Positions 1 through 8,484 of a stretch of DNA of 64,000 nucleotides are shown in pieces (position 1 is the stretch's first letter; each line of letters starts with the position of its first letter). The notes beneath the pieces are model-generated. The model saw only the letters and a program-made list of their open reading frames with translations. It did no database searches and was not told the origin of the DNA. The DNA comes from WVYX01 sp039586815 (GTDB taxonomy: Bacteria > Gemmatimonadota > Gemmatimonadetes > Gemmatimonadales > GWC2-71-9): positions 1 through 64,000 of the forward strand of contig JBDHJR010000022.1 of NCBI GenBank assembly GCA_039586815.1. The letters are read 5' to 3'. The position numbers and the translations under genes are program-made.

Positions 1-575
1 CGCCGCCTCGATCGTCTCTTCCCAGGCGGAGCGGTACGGCGCCGAACCCGGAGCGTAGTAGAGCGACTGCGGGAAGGTCCCCTTCGACGCCGCGTCGATG
101 ATCTCGAGCGCCGCCCCCACAGCCTGCTGGCCCCCTGCCTGGATCATCTCGTACCAGCGCCTGCCAGTCGGGTCGGCGAGGAGCCCCGGCTTGCCCGCGA
201 ACAGGTCAGGGAAGAAGCCCATGTTGTCGGAGTGATCTGCCACCACCAGGAAGTCGAGCGGCCGGCCGAGCTTCACCCGCTGACCGGTCGCCGACGTGAC
301 CTCCTCGCCACGGGCAAAGCGGTAAGCATCGTCGAGTCCCAGCCGGTTGCCGAAGGCTCCCGCGTCCATCGACATGGCGGTGTGCAGGTGCGTGTCGCCC
401 CAGTACACATGGGTCGGGAAGTTGCGCCCCGCATAAGGGGAGAAGTGCTTCTGCGATTTGAACGCTCCCTCCAGCGCCTCGGGGGGAGGGATTGGGTCCT
501 GGGCGAGGGCGGAATTGGAGATCACCGCCGCAGCCGGCAGCAGGACAGCTAGAACTCTCGTCAGGGTGCTCGTCA
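1..575 (-). CDS. DUF3604 family protein, partial (C-terminus outside window)
   Basis: This is the N-terminal part, about 191 residues, of a secreted DUF3604 protein running off the window edge. The start chosen is the ATG at 575. It gives a signal peptide (MTSTLTRVLAVLLPAAAVISN, then SALAQ) followed by mature QDPIPPPEAL. The metal-ligand-like motifs YWGDTHLHT and VVADHSDNMGFF resemble those of the PHP phosphoesterase fold; the family's reaction is not known. It is closely similar along its visible length to the complete gene just upstream on the same strand, so the two look like a tandem duplication. The visible part shows no frame damage. Confidence 0.85.
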
Positions 576-611
576 TTGTCTGCGTTCCCACCGGTCGAAG
601 GAAAGCACTCC

Positions 612-631
612 CGCCGGTCCCGTGGCCGGCG
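612..631 (-). terminator. GC hairpin between the two DUF3604 genes
   Basis: A 6-bp inverted repeat CGCCGG/CCGGCG with an 8-nt loop lies in the 101-nt gap after the upstream DUF3604 gene. On the minus strand it is followed by GGAGTGCTTTCC, only a weak U-tract. It may reduce read-through between the paralogues. Confidence 0.3.
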
Positions 632-676
632 GTGTGCAAGTTCGCGTGTTGCAGTCGCCCGGGTCCCACCCGGAAC

Positions 677-2605
677 TTACGGCGTATACCAGATCGGGCT
701 CGTGTACGCGCGTTCCTGGGTGACCATTGGAACGCCATCCGGCATCGTAATCCCGAACCGCGCCGCCTCGTACGCCGTCCAGCGCGGCGTGGGGATCTCG
801 ATCACCCGCGCGTAGTACACGGCGGGCTGCGAGGCGTCGAAGTCGGGATCGGTCCACACGCTGACGAACTCAGGCGCACCGATGGTGTTGGTCCAGGTGG
901 CGTTGGCGACATCGACCGTGTTGCCGACGGCTCGCTCGCACCGGTCGTCGCGGATGCGCCGGCCGTCGGAGCAAGCGACGTCGTACACCTTCTCGTGCCG
1001 CTCACCGCGACTGTCCAACCAGCCTTTCACGATCTGGATGCGGTCCAGATTGCCCGAGAACGGGTCCTTGAGCGCGGCCACGAGGAACGTGGGCGCGCCG
1101 CCACCCGATCGCGCGGGCAGGTCGCCGCCCATTGGCACGCCCTTGTTGTAGCCAACTCCTCCCGGCATCCGCAGCTCCGCGTCGGCCGCCGTGAACTCCC
1201 ATCCGCCGAAGAACCGCACCAGCATACGCGGGCCGGTGGTCGCGTAGGTCTCCCGGCGCATCATGGCGTCGAAGATCGCCTCGCGCGTGTTCTCAGTCGC
1301 CCACACGGCGGCGTAGCCGGAAGACACCATGTCCCAGCTCTCATACTTCTTGTCGCCAATCTGCGCCATGGGGTGCTTGTATCGCTCGGGACTCGGCTCG
1401 GTGCCCGAGTGCTTGCCGAAGAAGTTCTCTTCTTCGGCGGTGGCCAGGCCCGTGTGGGAGTCGGTAGATCCGATCATGCCGAACTTGTACGGGTTGACCC
1501 CGAGCTGCCGCTCGAGCTGGAGCCCGACCTGGAGTCCCGACCGGGCGTACTCGTACTGCAGCATGTCGTTCTCTTTCGCCTCGCTCAGGTCGAGATTGCC
1601 CTGGTCCCAGTTCTCGTAGTCGGCGAACTCGTCGTTGGGCGAGAGGTAGGGGTGGGCCTCGCCGTCCCCCTTGATCTGGGTGACCTCGTAAAGCGGCTCC
1701 CATTTGGCGCGCGTCTCGGCGTAGTCTCGGTCGAACGCCATGCCGGTGAACGTGTCCAGCATGGGGAACATGATGCCGTTGCTCAGGTTGCCGTTGTGCG
1801 CCAGCGCGAGGATCCGGCCGCCCGTCTTGTCCTCATACGCCTGCATCTGCTCCCACAGGTCGCGTGGGTTGTCGCTGCCTGCCGGCCTGAGCGTCGTGTA
1901 CGGCAGGACGGCCGCTGCCTTGGTGCCGTCATCGCGGAAGATCACGACGCGGTGCAGGTTGTTGCCAGCCGTATTGGACGTCCACTCGTAGCCGATGAAC
2001 GCGGTGAACTTCCCCGGATCGTTGTACTCGTCCGCGGCGTCGATCATCTCCTCCCAGGCGTCCCGGTACGCCGGCGTTCCGGGTAGCGACGCCAGCGCCT
2101 GCGGGAACGTGTTGTCCGAGAACGCCTGGATGACCTCGACGGCGACCTGCACGCCCTGCCGACCACCAGCCCGAATCATCTCATACCATCGCTTGCCGGT
2201 CGGATCGGCGAGCATGTCCTGGTCGCCCGAGTACAGGCGTGGGAAGAACCCCATGTTGTCGGAGTGGTCGGCCACCACCAGGAAGTCCAGCGGCCGGCCC
2301 AGCTTAACCTGCTGGCCGGTCGAAGACGTCAGTTCCTCACCACGTGCGAAGCGGTAGGCGTCCTCGGGAGTGAGCCGTGCGCCGAACGCGCCGGCGTCCA
2401 TGGAAAGACCAGTGTGCAGGTGCGTATCACCCCAGTACACATGAGTCGGGAAGTTTCGCCCCGCGTAGGGTGAGAAGTGTTTCTGCGCCTTGAAGGCGTC
2501 TTCCAGGCTCTCTGCCGGAGGAATCGGGTCCTGAGCGATGGCGGTGCCGGCACCGAGTGTGAGCAGCGCACTGAGCGTCGAGAGGACAATGAGAGGTCGC
2601 ATCAT
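677..2605 (-). CDS. DUF3604 domain-containing secreted protein
   Basis: A 642-residue protein with a signal peptide (MMRPLIVLSTLSALLTLGAG, cleavage near AIAQ/DPIPP). The N-terminal third carries YWGDTHLHTG and FLVVADHSDNMGF, which resemble PHP-domain metal-binding motifs, so a periplasmic metal-dependent hydrolase is plausible although no substrate is known for DUF3604. The length is normal for the family. Two ATG codons are adjacent, at 2605 and 2602; the AGGAG upstream is better spaced for the second. It is a tandem paralogue of the partial gene downstream. No transporter or regulator beside it indicates a substrate. Confidence 0.9.
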   Translation of the reverse strand: MMRPLIVLSTLSALLTLGAGTAIAQDPIPPAESLEDAFKAQKHFSPYAGRNFPTHVYWGDTHLHTGLSMDAGAFGARLTPEDAYRFARGEELTSSTGQQVKLGRPLDFLVVADHSDNMGFFPRLYSGDQDMLADPTGKRWYEMIRAGGRQGVQVAVEVIQAFSDNTFPQALASLPGTPAYRDAWEEMIDAADEYNDPGKFTAFIGYEWTSNTAGNNLHRVVIFRDDGTKAAAVLPYTTLRPAGSDNPRDLWEQMQAYEDKTGGRILALAHNGNLSNGIMFPMLDTFTGMAFDRDYAETRAKWEPLYEVTQIKGDGEAHPYLSPNDEFADYENWDQGNLDLSEAKENDMLQYEYARSGLQVGLQLERQLGVNPYKFGMIGSTDSHTGLATAEEENFFGKHSGTEPSPERYKHPMAQIGDKKYESWDMVSSGYAAVWATENTREAIFDAMMRRETYATTGPRMLVRFFGGWEFTAADAELRMPGGVGYNKGVPMGGDLPARSGGGAPTFLVAALKDPFSGNLDRIQIVKGWLDSRGERHEKVYDVACSDGRRIRDDRCERAVGNTVDVANATWTNTIGAPEFVSVWTDPDFDASQPAVYYARVIEIPTPRWTAYEAARFGITMPDGVPMVTQERAYTSPIWYTP

Positions 2606-2626
2606 ATCACTCCTGTGAGTTGTCTT

Positions 2627-2642
2627 CGCGCCTGTCGGCGCG
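2627..2642. repeat. Short hairpin upstream of DUF3604 gene
   Basis: CGCGCC-TGTC-GGCGCG forms a perfect 6-bp stem between the barrel gene and the DUF3604 start. No U-tract follows on the minus strand, so it is not a convincing terminator. It could sit in the DUF3604 leader. Confidence 0.25.
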
Positions 2643-2687
2643 GTGCACTGGCTATCACCAGGGCGGGTGCGACGGCGATGTCGCGCG

Positions 2688-3530
2688 CTACCCTACCGGA
2701 ATCGTGAACGAGGCGTTGACACGGACCTTGTGCTTGGCTGCCGCCCCCGGCCAGTCGTCGGTGGCGAAATCGGTCGCGTACTCGACATAGAAGTTCCAGG
2801 AGTTCTTGGGGCGAACCAGGACGTAGCCGACGCGTGCGCCAACGGGGACCTTCCATCCGCCGAACTCCCAGCTGTACTGCGCCTGCAGGTCGTTGGTGCC
2901 GGCGTACCAGCCGCCCCCGAGCTGCACGTTGATGAACGGGTTGATGATGAGGGGATTGGCGCCGGTCTCGGTCGAGTCGGTAGGCACGGGCTGGCCCAGG
3001 TCCACCACGTCACGCTGCCCCCACGTCTGCTGCAGCAGCAGCCCCACCATCATCTTCTCATTGAAGAACCGCTGAATCAGCACGCCCGCCAAACCGTAGG
3101 CCCACTCGTCGCTCCCTACCTTGGCGCTGCCGGGGAACACGATGTCGGGACCGATGCCGGTGCGACCGGTGGACCACTGGAACGGGACGATGAGCGCGAA
3201 CAGGTCGGTCGGGGACAGGCCCCACTCGCCGGCGCTGTTCTCGGCCACGCGCACGGAGAGGCGGGGCAGGATGGTCACCTTGCCGAGCGAGATCGGCGCG
3301 ACCATGCGAAACTGAAAGAAGCCCTTGTTGCCCTCGGGGCGGATGTCGCCGGTGGCGAGCGTGTCCTGGCGGTAGTCGAACATCCGCTGATAGGCGAACT
3401 GGAAGGACCACTGCGCCGCAGTGTTGTCCAGCGCCATGGATTCGCGGGTTTGCTCCTGGGCCGCGAGCGGCGCAGCCGCGATCGCCAGGGCGAGCAGCGC
3501 CGAAACTCGAGTCAAACGCACGAAGTTCAT
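2688..3530 (-). CDS. Putative outer-membrane beta-barrel protein
   Basis: The predicted protein has 280 residues from the ATG at 3530, preceded by AAGAAGG at good spacing. A longer reading to 3644 is open but has no signal sequence. The N-terminus MNFVRLTRVSALLALAIAAA, then PLAAQ, is a clear signal peptide. The mature part has alternating amphipathic strands rich in aromatic and glycine residues, with segments such as FQFRMVAPISLG and VTILPRLSVRV, and ends in a hydrophobic strand. This resembles outer-membrane 'neuromedin U-like' or phenol-pathway MetA-type barrels. No substrate can be assigned. It sits directly upstream of the DUF3604 pair, so a shared role in handling an exported compound is possible but unproven. 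Confidence 0.7.
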   Translation of the reverse strand: MNFVRLTRVSALLALAIAAAPLAAQEQTRESMALDNTAAQWSFQFAYQRMFDYRQDTLATGDIRPEGNKGFFQFRMVAPISLGKVTILPRLSVRVAENSAGEWGLSPTDLFALIVPFQWSTGRTGIGPDIVFPGSAKVGSDEWAYGLAGVLIQRFFNEKMMVGLLLQQTWGQRDVVDLGQPVPTDSTETGANPLIINPFINVQLGGGWYAGTNDLQAQYSWEFGGWKVPVGARVGYVLVRPKNSWNFYVEYATDFATDDWPGAAAKHKVRVNASFTIPVG

Positions 3531-3627
3531 AGTGATGACCTTCTTGATGAGTGTTCGTGACGCAGCCGAGCCGTCGCGCAGCCCCTCTCCGCGTACCCTT
3601 GCCCGAGGCCTGCGAAATCTCCGCCCG

Positions 3628-3639
3628 GGTACATGTACC
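3628..3639. promoter_or_regulatory. 12-bp perfect palindrome GGTACATGTACC
   Basis: GGTACATGTACC is fully self-complementary and lies about 100 nt upstream of the barrel gene start. Its position suggests an operator, but no regulator gene lies nearby. Confidence 0.3.
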
Positions 3640-3697
3640 TGCAAGTGCAGTGAACTCTGTTGTTGCTGGTGTGTAGCGTCTGAGCTGCTGGAAGCGC

Positions 3698-3713
3698 CGA
3701 ACGTTCGTTCGGT
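3698..3713. promoter_or_regulatory. Inverted repeat CCGAACG-TT-CGTTCGG
   Basis: Perfect 7-bp arms flank two bases, about 170 nt upstream of the barrel gene. The AACG/CGTT core looks like operators of TetR-type repressors, so it may control the barrel and DUF3604 genes. This is inference from sequence form and position. Confidence 0.35.
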
Positions 3714-3720
3714 TGACCGC

Positions 3721-3735
3721 TAGGGGAATCCCCTA
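3721..3735 (-). terminator. TAGGGG-AAT-CCCCTA palindrome over the lolA-like stop codon
   Basis: A perfect 6-bp inverted repeat contains the stop codon of the LolA-like gene. It could be the end of the long rpsF-to-lolA transcription unit, but no U-tract follows. Confidence 0.3.
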
Positions 3736-4395
3736 AGGCGTTACGATCCTCACCCCGTCGGGCACCTCGAACCGCAACTCGGCGGTCGGAATCGGCGCGT
3801 TCGCTTGCAGGTTCGCGAGCACCAGTGTGCGTCGCTGCCCCGAAGCCTCGGTCACCTTGATGCGCCTGAGCAGACCGTCGCTGCGGGCGATGGCGATCTC
3901 GGCGTCGCGAAACGGCATGTCGTCGCGCTTGGGCACGAGATACACCACGTCGGTGACCTCGTTCCCCACAGTCTCCTCGCCCACGTAGCGGGCTTCGTAG
4001 CGCTCCAGCGGACGGTTGACGAACTGCCCGATGAGCTGAGGGGATGAGGGGCCGTAACGCGGGATCGATTGGCGGATCACCTGGTCGGGCACGCTGCTGG
4101 GCGCGAACGCCCAGAGCCACTCGCCGTCCGCCACCACCCGCTCGCCCGCGGGCTGGGTCCAGCGCATGGCGAAGCGCTCCGGCGGATCGAGGAAGAGCAA
4201 TCCGCGCGTAACCTCTGGATCACCGAGCATGGGGTTCACCAGGATCTGCGCGAACTCGGCGGTGAGCGTGTTGGTGGCACGGTAGGCGCGCTCGGCGCGG
4301 TCGAGTGCGGTCGCGGCGTCCTGTGCGGTGAGGGGGCTCGCAGTCGCGAGGAGCGCTACGAGCGTGATCGTGTGTGTGGCTAGAGTGCGACTCAC
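3733..4395 (-). CDS. LolA-like outer-membrane lipoprotein carrier protein
   Basis: A 220-residue protein started at GTG 4395, whose GTGA overlaps the DAHP synthase stop. A longer in-frame reading back to 4731 only shadows the DAHP synthase gene. The signal peptide is VSRTLATHTITLVALLATAS, then PLTAQ. The rest fits the LolA fold: LTAEFAQILVNPML, a GLLFLDPPERFAMRW strand pair, GEWLWAFAPS and the C-terminal LRFEVPDGVRIV. LolA carries lipoproteins across the periplasm to the outer membrane. This copy is at the end of a long operon rather than beside ftsK or another lol gene, so a more specialised LolA-like role remains possible. Confidence 0.75.
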   Translation of the reverse strand: MSRTLATHTITLVALLATASPLTAQDAATALDRAERAYRATNTLTAEFAQILVNPMLGDPEVTRGLLFLDPPERFAMRWTQPAGERVVADGEWLWAFAPSSVPDQVIRQSIPRYGPSSPQLIGQFVNRPLERYEARYVGEETVGNEVTDVVYLVPKRDDMPFRDAEIAIARSDGLLRRIKVTEASGQRRTLVLANLQANAPIPTAELRFEVPDGVRIVTP

Positions 4396-5435
4396 GCGCT
4401 CGCCGCCGGCAGCGGCTCGGCCACAGTGCGCCCGATGGCGTCGGCGATCACCCGAATCTCCTGCATCAGGTCGGCGAACTGCTCGGGGTAGAGGCTCTGC
4501 GCTCCGTCGGACAGCGCACGGTCGGGCTGGGGATGCACCTCCACCATCACGCCGTCGGCACCGGCGGCAACCGCAGCCCGAGCCATGGGGGTCACCTTGT
4601 CGCGCCGGCCCGTGGCGTGACTGGGGTCGGCGATGATCGGCAAGTGCGAGAGTCCGTGGACCACGGCGATGGCGGCGAGGTCGAACACGTTGCGCGTGGA
4701 GTTGTCGAACCCGCGGACACCGCGCTCGCACAGGATCACGTCGTGATTGCCCTCGGCCAGGACGTACTCGGCGGAGAGCAGCAGCTCGTTGATGGTCGCC
4801 GCGATGCCCCGCTTGATCAGTACCGGCTTGCCGGCGCGTCCGGCGCGCTTGAGCAGCGAGAAGTTCTGCATGTTGCGCGCACCGATCTGGATGACGTCGG
4901 CGTACTCGGCCACCAGGTCCACTCCCTCGGGGTCCAACGCCTCGGTCACCACCAGGAGCCCGGTCTCTTCCCGCGCCTTGGCCAGCAGCTTGAGGCCTGC
5001 CTCACCCAGTCCCTGGAACGAGTAGGGTGAGGTGCGTGGCTTGAACGCACCGCCCCGCAGCATCGCGGCTCCCGCGGCGCGCACCGTTTGGGCGGTCGCC
5101 AATATCTGCTCTTCGCTTTCCACGGAGCACGGACCCGCAATCACCACCACCTCGTCGCCGCCGATGCGCAGCCCGCCGGGCAGCTGCACCACAGTGGATT
5201 CCGCTTTCCACTCGCGCGACACCTGCTTGTACGGCTGCGTGACGTGGATGATCTCCTTGACACCGGGCAGCGCGGCCAGGCGGGACGCGTCCACGCGACC
5301 GTCGTTGCCGACCAGGCCGACGGCCGTGCGCTGCTTGCCCGGCATGGGCCGGGCCTCGTAGCCGAGCTCCTCGATGGTATCCACGACGCGCTTGACTTCA
5401 TCCTTCGTCGCGCCGTGCTGCATTACAACCAGCAT
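4392..5435 (-). CDS. aroF: 3-deoxy-7-phosphoheptulonate synthase (DAHP synthase, type I-beta)
   Basis: The 347-residue enzyme condenses phosphoenolpyruvate and erythrose 4-phosphate in the first step of the shikimate pathway. Residues 1-70 form a ferredoxin-like regulatory domain (MLVVMQHGATKDEV). The TIM-barrel follows with VVIAGPCSVES, RGGAFKPRTSPYSFQG, IQIGARNMQNF, KRG, and IADPSHATGRRD. This domain order is the type I-beta class, whose N-terminal domain gives feedback control. The ATG at 5435 lies two bases after the stop of the metallo-hydrolase gene and the 3' end overlaps the LolA-like gene, so it is transcribed with its neighbours although it is metabolically unrelated to them. Confidence 0.95.
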   Translation of the reverse strand: MLVVMQHGATKDEVKRVVDTIEELGYEARPMPGKQRTAVGLVGNDGRVDASRLAALPGVKEIIHVTQPYKQVSREWKAESTVVQLPGGLRIGGDEVVVIAGPCSVESEEQILATAQTVRAAGAAMLRGGAFKPRTSPYSFQGLGEAGLKLLAKAREETGLLVVTEALDPEGVDLVAEYADVIQIGARNMQNFSLLKRAGRAGKPVLIKRGIAATINELLLSAEYVLAEGNHDVILCERGVRGFDNSTRNVFDLAAIAVVHGLSHLPIIADPSHATGRRDKVTPMARAAVAAGADGVMVEVHPQPDRALSDGAQSLYPEQFADLMQEIRVIADAIGRTVAEPLPAASA

Positions 5436-5437
5436 GG

Positions 5438-6202
5438 TCAGGTCCCTATGACAAAACGGTCGCCGTCCTGAGCGGCGACGATCTCACCGTCGAACTGCCG
5501 GGCGGCCACTTCCGCCGGGTCGGTATCGCCGAACACCGGGTAGAAGTGCGTCAGCACCAGCCGCCCGGCCCCCGCCGCCCGCGCCAGAGCGCCGGCCTGG
5601 GAGGGCGTTAAATGTAGCTCGACGGCTCGCTCGTCGGGTAGCGAACACTCGGCCAGCAGCAGGTCGCATCCCGCGGCCCACTGGGCGAGGGCGTCGCTCG
5701 GTCCCGTATCTCCTGTGTACACCAGGTGGGCGTCGCCGGTTCGGACGGCGTAGGCCACACTTTCCGCCGTGTGCGGCGTGTCGCAGGCCTCGAGCGCTAC
5801 GCCGGCGGCCAGATCCACAGCATCGCCGGGGGCGATCTCGACCACCTGCAGCGGGAACTCGGGCTCAACCACCCAGTCGCCGAACGCGCCCGCCAGCCGC
5901 TCCAGGCGCAGCCGCATGCCGGGTGGCCCGAGCAGGGTGAGCGGAGCGGTGCGGGACGGCTCCACCCCCCAGCGCAGCGCGAAAAGGTACGGTGCCAGCT
6001 CGCCCCAGTGATCGGGGTGGAAGTGGGTGATGGCCACGTGTGTCACGGTGGCCCACGGCACCCCGAACTCCGCGGCCCTGTGCATCGTGCCGGCGCCGCA
6101 GTCGAGCAGCAGCTTGACCGGTCCGGCCTCCACCCAATGGGCCGGTGCCGTGCGCTCGGCCGTCGGCGCCACCGTGCCGCTCCCCAGCACCACTAGCTGC
6201 AT
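5438..6202 (-). CDS. Metallo-beta-lactamase-fold hydrolase, RNase Z-like
   Basis: A 254-residue cytoplasmic MBL-fold protein. H60, H62, D64 and H65 make the ITHFHPDHWGEL zinc motif; further ligands are expected in CDTPHTAES, YTGDTGPSD and LTHFYP. The layout resembles RNase Z/ElaC and phosphodiesterase-like members, but the extra flexible arm of true RNase Z is not evident, so tRNA processing should not be assumed. The start at 6202 forms a TGATG junction with the subtilase stop. A longer in-frame reading upstream merely shadows the subtilase. Confidence 0.85.
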   Translation of the reverse strand: MQLVVLGSGTVAPTAERTAPAHWVEAGPVKLLLDCGAGTMHRAAEFGVPWATVTHVAITHFHPDHWGELAPYLFALRWGVEPSRTAPLTLLGPPGMRLRLERLAGAFGDWVVEPEFPLQVVEIAPGDAVDLAAGVALEACDTPHTAESVAYAVRTGDAHLVYTGDTGPSDALAQWAAGCDLLLAECSLPDERAVELHLTPSQAGALARAAGAGRLVLTHFYPVFGDTDPAEVAARQFDGEIVAAQDGDRFVIGT

Positions 6203-8484
6203 CAGAATTCCGCTCCCATGAACACGATGCGCTTGAAGAAGGTGCCCTCGGGCGCGACCAGCCGCACCAGGTAGATGCCCTGCGGTACCGTCGACCCGTC
6301 GGCCGCCGTGCCGTCCCACTGGAGGTTCAGGTCGCAGCTTCCGCTCTGGCCCACGGCCGGACGACCGTAACGGCCAGCGTCGAGGTTGGAAGAGAATGCG
6401 GGGCCGGGAACGAACGTGCGCACTACGTGCCCCCGGGTGTCCAGGATGTCGAGCCGTGTCTCGCCGCCCTGGGCCAGGTCGAACCAGATGCAGGTGGTGC
6501 GCTGTCCGGTCGTGCGGTTGGGAAACGGGTTGGGGAAGTTCTGGAACAGCAGCGTCACCGCGGGCACGGAGTCGTCGATTATCACGAAGGTGCCCTCGCT
6601 CTCGGTGATGGCGCTGTCGGGTGCCAGGTGCGCCGTCACCTGCCAGCGGTAAGGCGTGTTCCGCTCCAGGTCCTCCTGCGGCACGTACTCCGTGTCGGTG
6701 AGCCCCAGCTCCTCGATCTCGACCTCGTCGTCTGAGTCGCGGATCACCAGGAGATCGTACACGAATGGTCCCGGCGGCTCGATCGCGTCGGGCGAGGACC
6801 AGTCGAACGTGGGCCGCGGATCGCGAATCGTGATGCCGGCCGGCTCGTTGAGCGTGAGCAGCTCCGCCCAGAGCGGCACCACGTGCTCGGCGCTGGGAAT
6901 CGTCATGTACGTGACGCCGTCCTCGGCGGTAACGGTGACCGTGTAGCTGACCCTGAGGCCGGGCCCGAGTGGTGTTGCGAGGGTCACCGACGGGTTGGTC
7001 ACGGTCGTATCGAGCAGTGGGGTGGGAGCACCCTGGGCCGCCACGCGCAGCCGGTAGGTTAGCGGCAATGCGAAACCGGGAACACCGGGCACCGTCCAGG
7101 CAAACGTGGGGGTGACGCTGGTGAGCACGGTGTCGGCCGGCGTCGTAACCACGATGCCGTTGGGGAAGTATGCTGCCGCTGCGCCGTCGGGCCGGCCCCA
7201 CCCGCGGGAGGAGTCGGGCGCGGCGGCGTTGCTGCCGGTGCGGCGCAGCGCATCGCGCACGTAGATGGGCGATCCCAGCGGATGCAGCTCGCGGAACAGC
7301 GCGGTAGTGCCGGCGAGCAGCGGAGTAGCGAAGGAAGTGCCGCTCACCCGCAGGAAGCCGCTGCCGAGGGGCGGGGGGTCCACCACGTACACCGAGCGCC
7401 CCGGTGCCGTGAGGTCGGGCTTGAGCCTGGCGTCGGCCGTGGGGCCTCGCGAGCTGAACGACTGCACCACGCCGACCGAGTCTTCCGCCCCCACCGTGAT
7501 TACCGAGTCGCCGTCACCGGGGGTGGTGAGCGTGCGGAAGGCGGGCCCGCGGTTGCCCGCTGCGTTCACCACCAGGATGCCGCGCGCCACTGCGGAATCC
7601 GCCGCCACCGTCGTCACGGCCACGTCGCCGTTCAAGTCTTCGGGTTGGTAGCTGAAGCCGTCGTCGAAGTCGAGGTACACCAGGCTGGACGACACGATGT
7701 CCACGCCGATGGAGTCGGCCCACTCGAGGCCCGCCACCCAGCGGTCCTCGTCGGGCCGGTTCTCCGAGCGCACGTCCTCGGTCTTGGCGAGCAGGTAGGT
7801 AGCCTCCGGTGCCACTCCGATGATCTGGTTGGGCAGGTTCGCCGCGAGCAGCGACCAGACCTGCGTGCCGTGGCGTGACTGGCCCGGGTCGTCGGCCGCC
7901 TCGTTGCGCACTACGGGGTCGCCGAAGATGAAGTCCCACTGCGCCCCGACGGTGGCCGAGTCGAACGCCGCATTCTGCGTCTCGAACCCGGTGTCGAGTA
8001 TGGCGATGGTCAGGCCCGCGCCGCGGAACCCCCGCTCCACCAGAGGGAAGAGGCCGAGCCGGCGAAACGGCATGCTCGAGGGGCCGTACAGCGCGATCAG
8101 AGAATCCAGGTCGGCCGGCGCGCGCGGCGGTGCCGCTCCGGGTCGCGGCGCCCCACGGGGGAGGGGCAGCGGTGGATGCGAGCGCGCCACCGGCTGCAGG
8201 TGGCGGAACTCGCGCCGCGTGCCCGCCACCGCGATGGCCCCGCTCGGAATGTCGGCCGACACGGCGTGCAGCCAGCGACTGCGGTGCCGCACCCGGCCCT
8301 GCACCTGTGCCACCGCAGCGGCGACCTCGTCGAGCGAGCGGTCGGGCGCGCCGAAGAACCATACGGTGACCACGGAGTCGCGCCGCAGCATCGACTCGAG
8401 CGCGCGGGAGACGGTGGGTTGTTGGGCGTGCGCCGTCGCCCCGCCACCGAGCAGGGCGGCGAGGAGCAGGGCGGTGGGTCTCAA
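6202..8484 (-). CDS. Secreted subtilisin-like serine protease (S8) with C-terminal FlgD/T9SS-like Ig domain
   Basis: A 760-residue protein: signal peptide (cleavage near TAHAQ/QPT), propeptide-like region to about 110, peptidase S8 domain about 155-400, then fibronectin/Ig-like modules and a C-terminal beta domain ending GIYLVRLVAPEGTFFKRIVF. The triad is visible as D164 (AILDTGF), H205 (SRHGTQ) and S384 (SGTSFATP), with the oxyanion Asn in NAAGN. It should be an active extracellular or periplasmic protease. The C-terminal domain resembles FlgD-Ig folds that often end secreted proteins in this part of the tree. The start overlaps the smc stop by 4 nt (ATGA). Confidence 0.92.
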   Translation of the reverse strand: MRPTALLLAALLGGGATAHAQQPTVSRALESMLRRDSVVTVWFFGAPDRSLDEVAAAVAQVQGRVRHRSRWLHAVSADIPSGAIAVAGTRREFRHLQPVARSHPPLPLPRGAPRPGAAPPRAPADLDSLIALYGPSSMPFRRLGLFPLVERGFRGAGLTIAILDTGFETQNAAFDSATVGAQWDFIFGDPVVRNEAADDPGQSRHGTQVWSLLAANLPNQIIGVAPEATYLLAKTEDVRSENRPDEDRWVAGLEWADSIGVDIVSSSLVYLDFDDGFSYQPEDLNGDVAVTTVAADSAVARGILVVNAAGNRGPAFRTLTTPGDGDSVITVGAEDSVGVVQSFSSRGPTADARLKPDLTAPGRSVYVVDPPPLGSGFLRVSGTSFATPLLAGTTALFRELHPLGSPIYVRDALRRTGSNAAAPDSSRGWGRPDGAAAAYFPNGIVVTTPADTVLTSVTPTFAWTVPGVPGFALPLTYRLRVAAQGAPTPLLDTTVTNPSVTLATPLGPGLRVSYTVTVTAEDGVTYMTIPSAEHVVPLWAELLTLNEPAGITIRDPRPTFDWSSPDAIEPPGPFVYDLLVIRDSDDEVEIEELGLTDTEYVPQEDLERNTPYRWQVTAHLAPDSAITESEGTFVIIDDSVPAVTLLFQNFPNPFPNRTTGQRTTCIWFDLAQGGETRLDILDTRGHVVRTFVPGPAFSSNLDAGRYGRPAVGQSGSCDLNLQWDGTAADGSTVPQGIYLVRLVAPEGTFFKRIVFMGAEF

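Noticed and set aside
458..2086. Long plus-strand reading frame opposite the DUF3604 genes
   Set aside because: It mirrors the minus-strand gene in high-GC DNA, has no ribosome site and no recognisable domain. The minus-strand gene has a signal peptide and family motifs.
4395..4731. Longer start for the LolA-like protein
   Set aside because: It overlaps the DAHP synthase gene in a low-complexity Arg-rich frame; the GTG at 4395 gives a clean signal peptide.
5438..6202. Calling the MBL protein true RNase Z (rnz)
   Set aside because: The zinc motif fits, but the flexible arm that marks tRNase Z is not clear, so only the fold is claimed.
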